From Gammaproteobacteria bacterium (GTDB lineage Bacteria; Pseudomonadota; Gammaproteobacteria; SZUA-229), in the NCBI GenBank assembly GCA_029881795.1, contig JAOULX010000009.1, forward strand, positions 1 through 64,000: a DNA stretch of 64,000 bases. Direction: 5' to 3'. This document shows, in pieces, positions 1-8,154 of the stretch (within the stretch, counting starts at the first letter, position 1; each line of letters opens with the position of its first letter). The notes below the pieces were generated by a model, which had not been told where the DNA came from, ran no database searches, and worked only from the letters and a program-made list of their open reading frames with translations. The position numbers and the translations under genes were made by a program.

Positions 1-5
1 TCGCT

Positions 6-287
6 ATGATTGCTGGCTTGTCTGGAATAACCGAGGGATTCTATGCAGTAATTTTCGTAAGTGTTATCCAGTTTATTCATTTCATGGCTAAACGAGGATT
101 TACTGCTTTTCCCACACAAGTTCGCTTTGTTTACGGGACATTTGTAATTATTGCATTTTTTGATCCAACTCAAATTTTTTATTGGATGTTGCTGATAGGG
201 ACTGTGATGGTTACTCTTTTTAACACCTGCTTTATTGCAAGAATGTTGATTCTAATGCCATGGAATAAGAATGAAAAACTATCATAG
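6..287 (+). CDS. small hypothetical membrane protein, possibly cut at its N-terminus
   Basis: A 93-residue frame with strongly hydrophobic stretches around residues 8-28 and 42-82, so two or three membrane segments are likely, ending in a short charged tail. The reading frame stays open to the left edge of the window, so the ATG at position 6 may be internal and the protein longer. I recognise no family. The next gene (cmoB) converges on it from the right. That it is a real gene rests on its consistent hydrophobic pattern and on the lack of a competing frame. Confidence 0.5.
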   Translation: MIAGLSGITEGFYAVIFVSVIQFIHFMAKRGFTAFPTQVRFVYGTFVIIAFFDPTQIFYWMLLIGTVMVTLFNTCFIARMLILMPWNKNEKLS

Positions 288-295
288 AAAAGCAC

Positions 296-318
296 AATAA
301 AAGCAGCAAGCTGCTTCG
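296..318 (-). terminator. candidate terminator downstream of cmoB
   Basis: Read on the minus strand, a 6-bp stem (AAGCAG / CTGCTT) with a four-base loop is followed by TTTTATT. It lies about 130 bases past the cmoB stop, in a gap without genes (288-446). The short stem makes this a weak call. Confidence 0.3.
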
Positions 319-446
319 ATTCATTAGAACAAATCATAAGCCGCTTCTTAGAAAAATATATATTCTTCCCTGCTGGCTTTAATGCCAACGCGCTTTCTCT
401 GTTTGATCCTTTTTTGGGTTATCGTGATAAGACAGTCATCAAAACT

Positions 447-1439
447 CTACGGCGCCTCGGCGATAATAACCACTCGCTTTGGTGCCGGGTAACCCTCGAC
501 TGTTTTTGTATGATCATCCGCATCTAAAAACTGCTCCAGCGAATGGAACTGCATCCAGTCTGTCGACCGTTGTTCCTCAGTCGTCGTTACGCTGACATCT
601 ACTACCTTGATATCTTGATAACCACACCGTTTCATCCACGCCACCAGCGTTGCTACACTGGGTAAAAACCAGACATTGCGCATTTGCGCATAACGGTCTT
701 CTGGCAACAAGGCTTCACCTTCATCACCATCAATTATTAAGGTTTCCAGCACCAGCTCGCCGCCACTGCGACAACAATGCCGCAAATCCATTAAATGATC
801 GATGGGTGAACGCCGATGATAAAATACACCCATCGAGAAAACGGTATCAAAGGCTTTAAGCTGGGGCACATCTTCTATCCCAAATGGCAACACAAAGGCG
901 ACCTCGTCTTGCCTTACTTTACTGATATAACGCCGCATGATCTCAAACTGGTAAACATATTTAAGCCCCGGATCAACACCGATTAACAATTCAGGGTCAT
1001 GCGCTGCCATACGCCAGAGGTGGTAGCCGTTTCCACAACCAACATCCAGTACTTTTCTGCCATTTAACGGCGACAGGTGTTTTTCAAGCCTGTCCCACTT
1101 CCAGTCGGAGCGCCATTCGGTGTCGATGTGAATACCAAACAAATCAAACGGCCCTTTACGCCACGGCATTAATAATTTTAAATTATTTTTTATTTCCAGC
1201 CGCAGTTCATCATCGAGTTGTCCGCCGCAGCCAATCTTTATTGTGCCTGCACTGAAGTCAACACTCTCGGGTTTAACTGCAGGCAACAACTCCAGCACTG
1301 CCTCCCATGCAGAGAGGTCTCCGTGGTTGGTGTTATAAAGTTTTTCATCAAGCTGCGCTGGTAAAACGGCAAGCCATGGTTCCAGCTCGGTGCCTTTTAT
1401 TTTTTCAAGCAGAAGTGAATAATCGACTGTGGATTTCAT
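447..1439 (-). CDS. cmoB: tRNA U34 carboxymethyltransferase CmoB
   Basis: CmoB transfers the carboxymethyl group of carboxy-SAM to 5-hydroxyuridine at tRNA position 34, giving cmo5U. The 330-residue length matches the family. The hallmark PWRKGPF occurs at residues 92-98, followed by the SAM/cxSAM-binding loop VLDVGCGNG at 130-138. It lies 27 bases after cmoA, which makes its unusual cosubstrate, so the two form one functional pair in one transcript. The start is an ATG; its upstream bases show no strong ribosome binding site. Confidence 0.97.
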   Translation of the reverse strand: MKSTVDYSLLLEKIKGTELEPWLAVLPAQLDEKLYNTNHGDLSAWEAVLELLPAVKPESVDFSAGTIKIGCGGQLDDELRLEIKNNLKLLMPWRKGPFDLFGIHIDTEWRSDWKWDRLEKHLSPLNGRKVLDVGCGNGYHLWRMAAHDPELLIGVDPGLKYVYQFEIMRRYISKVRQDEVAFVLPFGIEDVPQLKAFDTVFSMGVFYHRRSPIDHLMDLRHCCRSGGELVLETLIIDGDEGEALLPEDRYAQMRNVWFLPSVATLVAWMKRCGYQDIKVVDVSVTTTEEQRSTDWMQFHSLEQFLDADDHTKTVEGYPAPKRVVIIAEAP

Positions 1440-1466
1440 AATAATGGGGTAATATTTTTTAGCGCG

Positions 1467-2186
1467 CTACTTAACGGCAACAATTGACACAAAACTATAA
1501 CACTGAAACCAGATTTGCGCGCTGCTAAAGCCCGCTGCTTTTAAACGCTGCAAGTGCACCGCCAGTGTCTCGGGAATCAGTACGTTTTCTATGGCACTGC
1601 GCTTTTGTGCGATTTCAAGTTCGCTATAGCCATTGGCTTTTTTAAACGCCAGGTGCAGGGTTTCATTTAACTGCGCCTCTGCTGGGTTTTCAAATTTTAT
1701 TTTTTCTGACAGCACCAGCGCACCACCCGGCAATGTATTGTCTGCTATATTTTTTAACAGCTTTGCACGATCCGTTAGCGGTAAAAACTGCAGCGTGAAG
1801 TTCAGCACGCTTAGCGAGGCTGACTGGATATCGACATCACGGATATCATCACAGCTAACGGTGACACCCGGCCCCTGCTGCAGGCCGATATTTTGCTGGC
1901 AACGCTCAGTCATTGCTTGCGAATTATCTACCGCGTACATCTGGCAGTTGTGGTGTGTTAAACGCGAACGCATTGACAGGGTCGCAGCACCCAGCGAACA
2001 GCCGAGGTCATAGACATTTGAATTTTGCTGAACGTATTGTTCGGCAAACACGCCCAGCATGGTGACTATGTTTTCATAGCCGGGCACTGAACGGCGAATC
2101 ATATCGGTAAATACATTGGCCACATTTTCATCAAACACAAAATCAACGACGTTTTGTTGTTTTGAATAAAGTGTATCCGCTGTCAT
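1467..2186 (-). CDS. cmoA: carboxy-S-adenosyl-L-methionine synthase CmoA
   Basis: CmoA converts SAM and prephenate to carboxy-SAM, the donor used by CmoB. The protein has 239 residues, the usual size, and a class I methyltransferase fold with the glycine-rich loop VYDLGCSLGAA at 58-68. Its ATG overlaps the stop of the VanZ gene in an ATGA arrangement, and cmoB follows, indicating translational coupling in an uppP-vanZ-cmoA-cmoB series. Confidence 0.96.
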   Translation of the reverse strand: MTADTLYSKQQNVVDFVFDENVANVFTDMIRRSVPGYENIVTMLGVFAEQYVQQNSNVYDLGCSLGAATLSMRSRLTHHNCQMYAVDNSQAMTERCQQNIGLQQGPGVTVSCDDIRDVDIQSASLSVLNFTLQFLPLTDRAKLLKNIADNTLPGGALVLSEKIKFENPAEAQLNETLHLAFKKANGYSELEIAQKRSAIENVLIPETLAVHLQRLKAAGFSSAQIWFQCYSFVSIVAVK

Positions 2187-2608
2187 TTAGCAGAGGTCCG
2201 TTTTAACAGTTGTTGTTCTATGCGCAGCAGATGGTATTTGCCGCAGCCTCTGGTCACAAAATACCCGGCCAGCACACCGAGACTGTTGGCCAGCATATCG
2301 CTGAACTCAAAAAAGCGCACACCGCCAGCTTGCTGGGCAAATTCCATACCGACACCTAAGCCAATAAACGCAACTGCATGAAAAATACGTGCGCGGGTCT
2401 GATAAAAAATCATTGCAAACCAGATCATCAGTAGGGCATAGGCAGAAAAATGCATCACTTTATCAAAGTCGGCAACATCTACCTCTATCGGGTTTGGTGT
2501 TAATGAACCATAGACAATATAGGCCAGATACAAATAGCCCAGCAATAACCAGAGCCAGAACCAGCTGAGTTTCTGACCGGCAAATTGCGAATTTGAAACA
2601 GCACTCAT
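2183..2608 (-). CDS. VanZ-family membrane protein
   Basis: A 141-residue protein with four hydrophobic segments (about residues 15-35, 50-70, 75-92, 100-120). The pattern of a YGSLTP motif after helix one, then KVMHFSAY and GVGMEFAQ, is typical of the VanZ family. The biochemical role of single-domain VanZ proteins in gammaproteobacteria is unknown; the name comes from teicoplanin resistance. It lies 14 bases after uppP and overlaps cmoA by four bases. Transcription with the lipid-carrier phosphatase suggests an envelope role, which is inference. Confidence 0.85.
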   Translation of the reverse strand: MSAVSNSQFAGQKLSWFWLWLLLGYLYLAYIVYGSLTPNPIEVDVADFDKVMHFSAYALLMIWFAMIFYQTRARIFHAVAFIGLGVGMEFAQQAGGVRFFEFSDMLANSLGVLAGYFVTRGCGKYHLLRIEQQLLKRTSAK

Positions 2609-2622
2609 TGCGTCATTACCTT

Positions 2623-3432
2623 TTATATAAACAAAACAACTAAAACAACACCCAGTAACAGGCGATAAATCACAAACGGCATCATGCCGATTTTATCCAG
2701 CAGCTTTAGAAAATAGTGAATACAGATAAACGCGCTGACGCCGGAAATGACAGCACCTGTGATCAGTGATGAAAAGTCACCGCCTTTTGCCACCGATAAA
2801 TAATGCAGCGTTTCCAGACCACCGGCCAGCACGATAACCGGAATCGATAACAAAAATGAAAATCGGGCAGCGGCATCCCGTGTTAAGCCCAGCATTAAAG
2901 CAGCGGTAATGGTAATACCAGAACGCGAGGTACCGGGGATTAACGCGATCGCCTGAGCGATGCCGATGACCAGCACATCCTTCCAGCGAATACTGTATTC
3001 ATTGCGACTGCGTCGGCCTTTGCTGTCGGCCCACCAGAGTAAGCCGGCGAATATAAACTGAGTGGCCGCAATCACCAGCGCACCACGCAGTGCATCTTTA
3101 ATAAAGTCATTGAACAACAGCCCGCAAATACCGACCGGGATAGTACCGAATAAGACCGCCCAGGCCAGCCGGCTATTGTCAGTCTGTTTGCCATGCCGCG
3201 AAATAAACGGCAGCGAGCCGAACCAGTCGACCGCCATATCTGCCAGCTGCTTTCTGAAATACACCACCACCGCAGTTAAGGTTCCGACATGCACTGCAAC
3301 ATCAAATGCCAGTCCCTGATCCTGCCAATGACTTAGCAGCGGTACTAAGATTAAATGTGCCGAGCTTGATATCGGTAAAAACTCGGTCAGCCCCTGCACC
3401 AGCGCTAAAACAATTATCTGTATTAAATCCAA
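2623..3432 (-). CDS. uppP: undecaprenyl-diphosphatase UppP/BacA
   Basis: This integral membrane enzyme dephosphorylates undecaprenyl diphosphate, recycling the lipid carrier for peptidoglycan and surface polysaccharides. The two catalytic signatures are present: QGLTEFLPISSSAH at 13-26 and PGTSRSG at 166-172. The 269-residue length is normal, with multiple hydrophobic helices. The start is a TTG at 3432: only about 12 residues precede the first signature, as expected, and GGTGA lies a suitable distance upstream. No in-frame ATG fits better. Confidence 0.96.
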   Translation of the reverse strand: MDLIQIIVLALVQGLTEFLPISSSAHLILVPLLSHWQDQGLAFDVAVHVGTLTAVVVYFRKQLADMAVDWFGSLPFISRHGKQTDNSRLAWAVLFGTIPVGICGLLFNDFIKDALRGALVIAATQFIFAGLLWWADSKGRRSRNEYSIRWKDVLVIGIAQAIALIPGTSRSGITITAALMLGLTRDAAARFSFLLSIPVIVLAGGLETLHYLSVAKGGDFSSLITGAVISGVSAFICIHYFLKLLDKIGMMPFVIYRLLLGVVLVVLFI

Positions 3433-3519
3433 TTTTTTGTCACCAAGACACAGTCACACAGCGGCTTACATTGCCTCTGTTGGTCTGAGCTAAATGACCC
3501 TCCTCTGTTTGTTTTGTTT

Positions 3520-4701
3520 TTATAAACGCGTTCTGAAATCCGCCAGACTAAAACCACGAAGCCCCGGTTGCAGACCTTTTCCCAGCGCCATTACTTTAAA
3601 GCGCTCGCCCATTTCGCCGGGCAGGGTCAGTGTTTTGACCTGCTGCGACAACTGCATCTGCTGGCTTATCTGTTGATCTGATAACGCCGACATTTTATTT
3701 TCAAAAATCTCCGGCAAACCACAGCCCAATAAAAACTGGGCCTGCGTGGTGTAACCCATGACATCGAAACCGATTTCGAAAGCCGCTTCTGCTACGCCTG
3801 TGAAATCCACAAATGCGGTGATATCCTGCAAGCCCGGATAAAAAAAGACATTGTCATGCGCCCGGTGCTGGTAGTAACACATAAGCGTACCCATATCCCG
3901 TTCGGCGCTGTAATATTGTCTGCCGTCATAGCCATAGTCAATCAGCAACACCAGACCCTGCCCCAGCATCGTGTGAATACTGTTGAGCCAGGGTTTGACT
4001 GACGGATTATATTCAGAGCGGTAGTTATCTGGCAACAATTGCCCGGTTGTATCTTCAATTTCTGCTACTGCTGCCTGCAAACTGGCATCCGCCGCTGTGT
4101 TAACCCAGTTTAATTTGCTAGCGCTGTGTTCGATTTTGCATTCAAACAATTCGCCGTTTTGTTTTTCAAAAACCCGTACCGGCATCGCATCCAGCACTTC
4201 ATTGGCAATCACCACGGCATTCACCGGCTGCTCGGGTAACTGCTGCAACCAGCGCAGTTTGCCGGCTAAATGCGGACACTTTTGTTGCAACAACTGCTGT
4301 TGTCGCTGCTGTAATTCGGCACTGACTTCAATAATCCAGTAAGCCTCCGGCAAACAATCTAATGCTTCCAGCTCCAGCAACAGATCGCTGGCCAGCAGGC
4401 CTGAACCTGCACCAAATTCTATAACGATAGCGTCTGTCAGTGTTACCAACACCTGTTGTAGCTGGCGCGCCAGCGACTGAGCAAACAACGGTGACACTTC
4501 CGGCGAGGTAATAAAGTCGCCGGCCGCGCCAAACTTTTGCGAACCGGCCGCATAATAACCCAGTCCCGGCTGATACAAGGCCATGGCCATGTACTGATCA
4601 AAGCCGATTGCAGTGCAATCATCGATAGCCTCGATCACTGTCTGATAAAGCTGCTGGCTATGACTCTTTTGTTCTGCTGTTGGCTCGGGCAAAGCGGCCA
4701 C
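3520..4701 (-). CDS. MidA-type SAM-dependent methyltransferase (DUF185)
   Basis: A 393-residue protein of the MidA/NDUFAF7 family. NDUFAF7 in mitochondria dimethylates an arginine of a complex I subunit; the bacterial substrate is not established. Recognisable segments are the N-terminal YMAMALYQPGLGYYAAG, then GDFITSPEVSPLFAQ and the SAM loop IEFGAGSGLLA. The start is probably the GTG at 4701, since no in-frame ATG lies upstream. It is divergent from the pteridine reductase, with 66 bases between the starts that must hold both promoters. Confidence 0.88.
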   Translation of the reverse strand: MAALPEPTAEQKSHSQQLYQTVIEAIDDCTAIGFDQYMAMALYQPGLGYYAAGSQKFGAAGDFITSPEVSPLFAQSLARQLQQVLVTLTDAIVIEFGAGSGLLASDLLLELEALDCLPEAYWIIEVSAELQQRQQQLLQQKCPHLAGKLRWLQQLPEQPVNAVVIANEVLDAMPVRVFEKQNGELFECKIEHSASKLNWVNTAADASLQAAVAEIEDTTGQLLPDNYRSEYNPSVKPWLNSIHTMLGQGLVLLIDYGYDGRQYYSAERDMGTLMCYYQHRAHDNVFFYPGLQDITAFVDFTGVAEAAFEIGFDVMGYTTQAQFLLGCGLPEIFENKMSALSDQQISQQMQLSQQVKTLTLPGEMGERFKVMALGKGLQPGLRGFSLADFRTRL

Positions 4702-4767
4702 ATCGGCTTGTGTGTTAATATGCTGTCCTGTCTTATAGTGTGTAATCTATTTTTAGCGGGGTAAAAC

Positions 4768-5526
4768 GTGTCCAATTCTAACGCAAGCGATCTTCAGAAC
4801 AAAACGGCTTTGATCACGGGTGCTTCGCGCCGCATCGGAGCGGTGATTGCCCGCACTCTGCACAGCGCAGGCATGAACATTACACTACATTATCGTGGCG
4901 CTAAAGAACAAGCCGATGCGCTCTGTGATGAACTCAATCAGCTGCGCGATAACTCCTGTATCGCGCTGCGCCTAGACCTGCATCAGACCGCACAATTACC
5001 CGAGCTGATCGAACAGAGCCAGCAACACTGGGGCAGGCTCGATTTACTGGTTAATAACGCCTCCAGCTTTTACCCGACCCATGCCGGCAAAATCACCGAG
5101 CAACACTGGGATGACCTGATCGGCAGCAACTTAAAAGCGCCGTTGTTTTTATCTCAGGCCGCTATCCCGGCACTCAAAGCCAGCCAGGGCTGCATTGTTA
5201 ATATCGTTGATATTCATGCCGAACGGCCGATGAAAAATCACACGCTGTACTGCGCCGCTAAAGCCGGTCTGGCGATGCTGACCAAGTCACTGGCTAAAGA
5301 ATTAGGCCCTGAGATCCGGGTTAATGGTGTCGCACCGGGCGCTATTATGTGGCCTGAAAGTGAGCTCGATGCAGAGACTCAAAATGAAATACTAAGCCGT
5401 ACCGCACTCAAACGCAGTGGCATGCCGGAAGATATTGCCGCAGCCGTATTATTTTTGAGCCGCGACGCCCACTATATTACCGGACAGATCATTCCGGTAG
5501 ACGGTGGTCGCAGTTTAAATATTTAG
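4768..5526 (+). CDS. pteridine reductase, FolM-like short-chain dehydrogenase
   Basis: An NADPH-dependent SDR that probably reduces dihydropterins or dihydrofolate. The 252-residue frame starts with GTG. It shows the cofactor loop TGASRRIG near residue 17, where arginines in place of the usual glycine/serine pattern are typical of pteridine reductases. It also has NNASS after strand four, a YxxxK catalytic pair in TLYCAAKAG, and a C-terminal TGQIIPVDGG. Its position next to folK and folB supports a pterin role; assignment as FolM rather than a general SDR is family knowledge plus context. Confidence 0.85.
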   Translation: MSNSNASDLQNKTALITGASRRIGAVIARTLHSAGMNITLHYRGAKEQADALCDELNQLRDNSCIALRLDLHQTAQLPELIEQSQQHWGRLDLLVNNASSFYPTHAGKITEQHWDDLIGSNLKAPLFLSQAAIPALKASQGCIVNIVDIHAERPMKNHTLYCAAKAGLAMLTKSLAKELGPEIRVNGVAPGAIMWPESELDAETQNEILSRTALKRSGMPEDIAAAVLFLSRDAHYITGQIIPVDGGRSLNI

Positions 5527-5616
5527 CAGCACACTTAGTCGTTTTTAGGTAATATCCTTGAAAAAACAATATTACATATAACAGCACTTAACCCTGCAAA
5601 ATCACGGACCATCACT

Positions 5617-6555
5617 ATGAAAACACTTATCTCAGTTTTACTGATTATCAGTTACTCTTACGCACAAGCCACCGAAATACCTGATTATCCGGCTGACAAA
5701 ATCAGCGCAAATACTTATGTGATTCACGGCCCGCTTGAGTTTCCTAATGAAAAAAACCAGGGCTTTATGAACAATCCCGGCTTTGTAATTACCAATGATG
5801 GCGTGGTGGTGATTGATCCCGGTTCCAGCCGCTACAGCGGTGATATGGTGTTGCGACAGATTCGTAAACTGACGTCAAAACCAGTCACTCATGTCATTAA
5901 TACCCATATTCATGGTGATCACTGGCTCGGCAATCAGGCTTTTTCCGAAGCCTTTCCTGCTGCCAAACTGATGGCGCATCCGGATATGATTGCGCTGGCG
6001 AAAAAAAGCGAAGCGGTTAAATGGATTAATTTAATGCAGCAAATGACCAACGGTGCGACCAAGGGCACGAAGGCGGTTATTCCTGAGACAGCCGTTGAAG
6101 ACAGCTTTGTGCTTAAAACAGGTGGTTTTACTTTCAAGGTCTATGCGCCTGCCAAAGCCCATAGCAAAACCGATGTGATGGTGCATGTGCTTGAAGAGTC
6201 TGTGGTATTTCTTGGTGATAACGTTTTAAGCGGACGCCTGCCGAGCATGGGTGATGCAACTTTCCGCGGTAACGCCAAAGCCTGTGAGATTGCGTCTAAC
6301 ATCAATGCCAAGCATTTTGTGCCAGGTCACGGCCAGACCAGCGATGTCAGCATCGTTAAACAATTTCAAAATTATGTCAGCACGGTTTACCAGCAGGCTG
6401 CGCGCTATTATGACGAAGGCTTAAGTGATTTTGAAATGAAACCTCAGGTGGTTAAACAATTAACCGCGTTTCATCAGTGGGTGAATTTTGACGATGAAAT
6501 TGGCCGCCATATCAGTCTGGCAGTACTTGAGGCTGAACGCGCAGCGTTTGAGTAA
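5617..6555 (+). CDS. exported metallo-beta-lactamase-fold hydrolase
   Basis: A 312-residue protein with an N-terminal signal peptide (cleavage near residue 19, after AQA). It carries the metal-binding pattern of the fold: HIHGDH at 97-102, AHSKTD at 181-186, GDN at 200-202 and PGHG at 236-239. It resembles periplasmic SoxH-type hydrolases, whose substrates are mostly unknown. It lies between folM-like and folK genes but on the plus strand, converging with folK, so it is not part of the folate set. A true beta-lactamase activity is not implied. Confidence 0.85.
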   Translation: MKTLISVLLIISYSYAQATEIPDYPADKISANTYVIHGPLEFPNEKNQGFMNNPGFVITNDGVVVIDPGSSRYSGDMVLRQIRKLTSKPVTHVINTHIHGDHWLGNQAFSEAFPAAKLMAHPDMIALAKKSEAVKWINLMQQMTNGATKGTKAVIPETAVEDSFVLKTGGFTFKVYAPAKAHSKTDVMVHVLEESVVFLGDNVLSGRLPSMGDATFRGNAKACEIASNINAKHFVPGHGQTSDVSIVKQFQNYVSTVYQQAARYYDEGLSDFEMKPQVVKQLTAFHQWVNFDDEIGRHISLAVLEAERAAFE

Positions 6556-6567
6556 CCAAGCCGCTTA

Positions 6568-7059
6568 TCAGCCCCAGTCAAAGTCGATGGGGTAAAGTTT
6601 TTCTTTTGTTTTATCAAAGACTTGCCAGTGCTCAGCATAGCTTTTCCCGGTGACGGGATGGCTTAGCTGAGGCGCTATTTCGGCCAGTGGCCAGAGCACA
6701 AAGGCATTTTTAAGGATTTCACCACGCGGCACGTCAAGGCCGTTTTGCTGGCTCACCAACTCATCATAAACCAGTAAATCCAGATCCAGCGTTCGTGATG
6801 AAAAACGCGGGCCGCTACGATCACGACCATTTTTATCTTCGATCTGATGCAACAGGCGTGACACCGTCAGCACATCCTTTTCGGTCTCAAAGGCGGCCAC
6901 CAGATTGTAAAAATCATCGCCCTTAAAGCCCACCGCCTCGCTCTGATAAACCGAGGACAATTCCAGCTCACCAAACACTTGGCGCATATCCTCGACACCT
7001 TTGCGGATGCTGGCTGCCTTATCAATGTTACTGCCAACGCTGATATAAACTTTGCTCAC
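6568..7059 (-). CDS. folK: HPPK, 2-amino-4-hydroxy-6-hydroxymethyldihydropteridine diphosphokinase
   Basis: FolK transfers pyrophosphate from ATP to 6-hydroxymethyl-dihydropterin in folate synthesis. The HPPK signature ending in SSRTLDLDLLVYD is present, as are the N-terminal VYISVGSNI and a pocket with GFKGDDFYN. I place the start at the GTG at 7059 (MSKVYISVGSN), one base after the folB stop. A longer frame exists from a TTG at 7083, but it would overlap folB by 23 bases and adds residues the family lacks. It is translationally coupled to folB. Confidence 0.94.
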   Translation of the reverse strand: MSKVYISVGSNIDKAASIRKGVEDMRQVFGELELSSVYQSEAVGFKGDDFYNLVAAFETEKDVLTVSRLLHQIEDKNGRDRSGPRFSSRTLDLDLLVYDELVSQQNGLDVPRGEILKNAFVLWPLAEIAPQLSHPVTGKSYAEHWQVFDKTKEKLYPIDFDWG

Positions 7060-7060
7060 G

Positions 7061-7417
7061 TCAGAACTTCTCGCCTCTTTCAATCACCACACCGACCGAT
7101 TTAGAACCCCGTAACGCACCGGGCTTGTTCAGCGTCAGGCGCAACCAGGGCACGGCAAACTCATCTCTGACGATGGCGGCTATTTCTTCAGCCAGTTTTT
7201 CCACCAGCTCGAAGCTGCTGGCCTCGACAAAAGCAATAATGCGCTTGCCCACTTCTTTATAATTGAGCGTGTCGTCAATCTGATCGGAACTGGCTGATTT
7301 AGCAATATCGGCTCCCATTTCAAGGTCGATACTGATGGTTTGTTTAATTTCACGCTCCCAGTCGTAGATACCAATAACTGTTTCGATCTCTAACTCGCGT
7401 ATAAATATGATATCCAT
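7061..7417 (-). CDS. folB: dihydroneopterin aldolase
   Basis: FolB cleaves 7,8-dihydroneopterin to 6-hydroxymethyl-dihydropterin, the substrate of FolK encoded next. The 118 residues match the family. Visible landmarks are IGIYDWER near residue 16, a LNYKEV segment, the ELVEKLAEEIA helix and the closing KPGALRGSKSVGVVIER. The ATG start is clear. It heads the two-gene folB-folK transcript and is divergent from rpmB. Confidence 0.95.
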   Translation of the reverse strand: MDIIFIRELEIETVIGIYDWEREIKQTISIDLEMGADIAKSASSDQIDDTLNYKEVGKRIIAFVEASSFELVEKLAEEIAAIVRDEFAVPWLRLTLNKPGALRGSKSVGVVIERGEKF

Positions 7418-7485
7418 AATGTTTTTTCGTCAGGACTCTTGGTTTGATGTGAATGGCAATTTGAATCTATATATCAGGCCGCACT

Positions 7486-7521
7486 ATAACCATTCAGGCG
7501 GTTATTGACCAGATATTGGTC
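7486..7521. promoter_or_regulatory. two adjacent dyads between folB and rpmB
   Basis: The first dyad is ATAACC (7486-7491) with GGTTAT (7500-7505). Directly after it, GACCA (7507-7511) pairs with TGGTC (7517-7521). Both are perfect. They lie between divergent start regions of folB and the ribosomal protein genes and could be protein-binding sites, though chance is possible for arms this short. Confidence 0.3.
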
Positions 7522-7559
7522 TAATTCAAACTAATCTCGGATTATTCTGTGGAATCGGC

Positions 7560-7588
7560 TTGCGGCAAGCAGTGGTTTCCGGTATTAT
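7560..7588 (+). promoter_or_regulatory. sigma-70-like promoter for rpmB-rpmG
   Basis: A TTGCGG box at 7560-7565 and a TATTAT box at 7583-7588 are separated by 17 bases, the ideal spacing. Predicted transcription would begin near 7595, giving a leader of about 38 bases before the rpmB ATG at 7633. Confidence 0.45.
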
Positions 7589-7632
7589 TCCGCCTCTTTC
7601 GTGAACCAGATTCTGACCTTTGGAGAATCCAA

Positions 7633-7869
7633 ATGGCTAAAGTATGCCAAGTGACCGGTAAAAAACCGATGTCAGGTAACAATGTATCGCATGCAAAAAA
7701 CAGGACAAGACGCCGTTTCTTGCCTAATATCCACTCTCATCGTTTTTGGGTTGAGAATGAGAACCGTTTCGTGCGTTTAAAAGTATCAGCTAATGGTATG
7801 CGCATTATTGATAAAAAAGGCATTGATGTCGTCTTAAAAGAACTTCGTCAACGCGGTGAAAAAGTTTAA
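7633..7869 (+). CDS. rpmB: 50S ribosomal protein L28
   Basis: A 78-residue basic protein beginning [12 protein letters not shown], the canonical L28 N-terminus, with the conserved [17 protein letters not shown] and a C-terminal RQRGEKV. The open frame extends 84 bases further upstream to 7549, but that part contains the promoter and has no L28 residues. The GGAGAATCCAA before the ATG at 7633 supplies the ribosome binding site. It is cotranscribed with rpmG, nine bases downstream. Confidence 0.98.
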   Translation: MAKVCQVTGKKPMSGNNVSHAKNRTRRRFLPNIHSHRFWVENENRFVRLKVSANGMRIIDKKGIDVVLKELRQRGEKV

Positions 7870-7878
7870 GGAACCATT

Positions 7879-8034
7879 ATGAGAGATAAAATCAAATTAG
7901 TCTCATCGGCTGGTACAGGTCATTTCTACACTACGACCAAGAACAAAAAAACCATGCCAGAAAAGATGGAAATCAAAAAGTTTGACCCACGTGTTCGTCA
8001 ATACGTGATGTATAAAGAAGCTAAAATTAAATAA
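7879..8034 (+). CDS. rpmG: 50S ribosomal protein L33
   Basis: A 51-residue basic protein ([19 protein letters not shown]...), the normal length of bacterial L33, with the conserved [19 protein letters not shown] ending. AAGGAACC lies just before the ATG. This is the zinc-independent form: no CxxC pairs are present. The order rpmB-rpmG is the standard one. Confidence 0.98.
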   Translation: MRDKIKLVSSAGTGHFYTTTKNKKTMPEKMEIKKFDPRVRQYVMYKEAKIK

Positions 8035-8060
8035 GCCTCTTTCGCGGTCAATCTTTAGTA

Positions 8061-8086
8061 AAAAAGCCTGCCTTGCAGGTTTTTTT
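8061..8086 (+). terminator. Rho-independent terminator of rpmB-rpmG
   Basis: AAAAAGCCTGC and GCAGGTTTTTTT form a long stem closed by a CTT loop at 8061-8086. The stem core is GC-rich and is followed by a T run, 27 bases after the rpmG stop. Confidence 0.85.
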
Positions 8087-8154
8087 ATGGCTGTGACTAT
8101 CGTCGCAAAATAATCTAAACTCCACTCTGTTTAATACTTCTCTGGGAAACCACA

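Noticed and set aside
7549-7632. N-terminal extension of L28
   Set aside because: The extra codons overlie the promoter and are absent from the family; the ATG at 7633 starts the canonical sequence.
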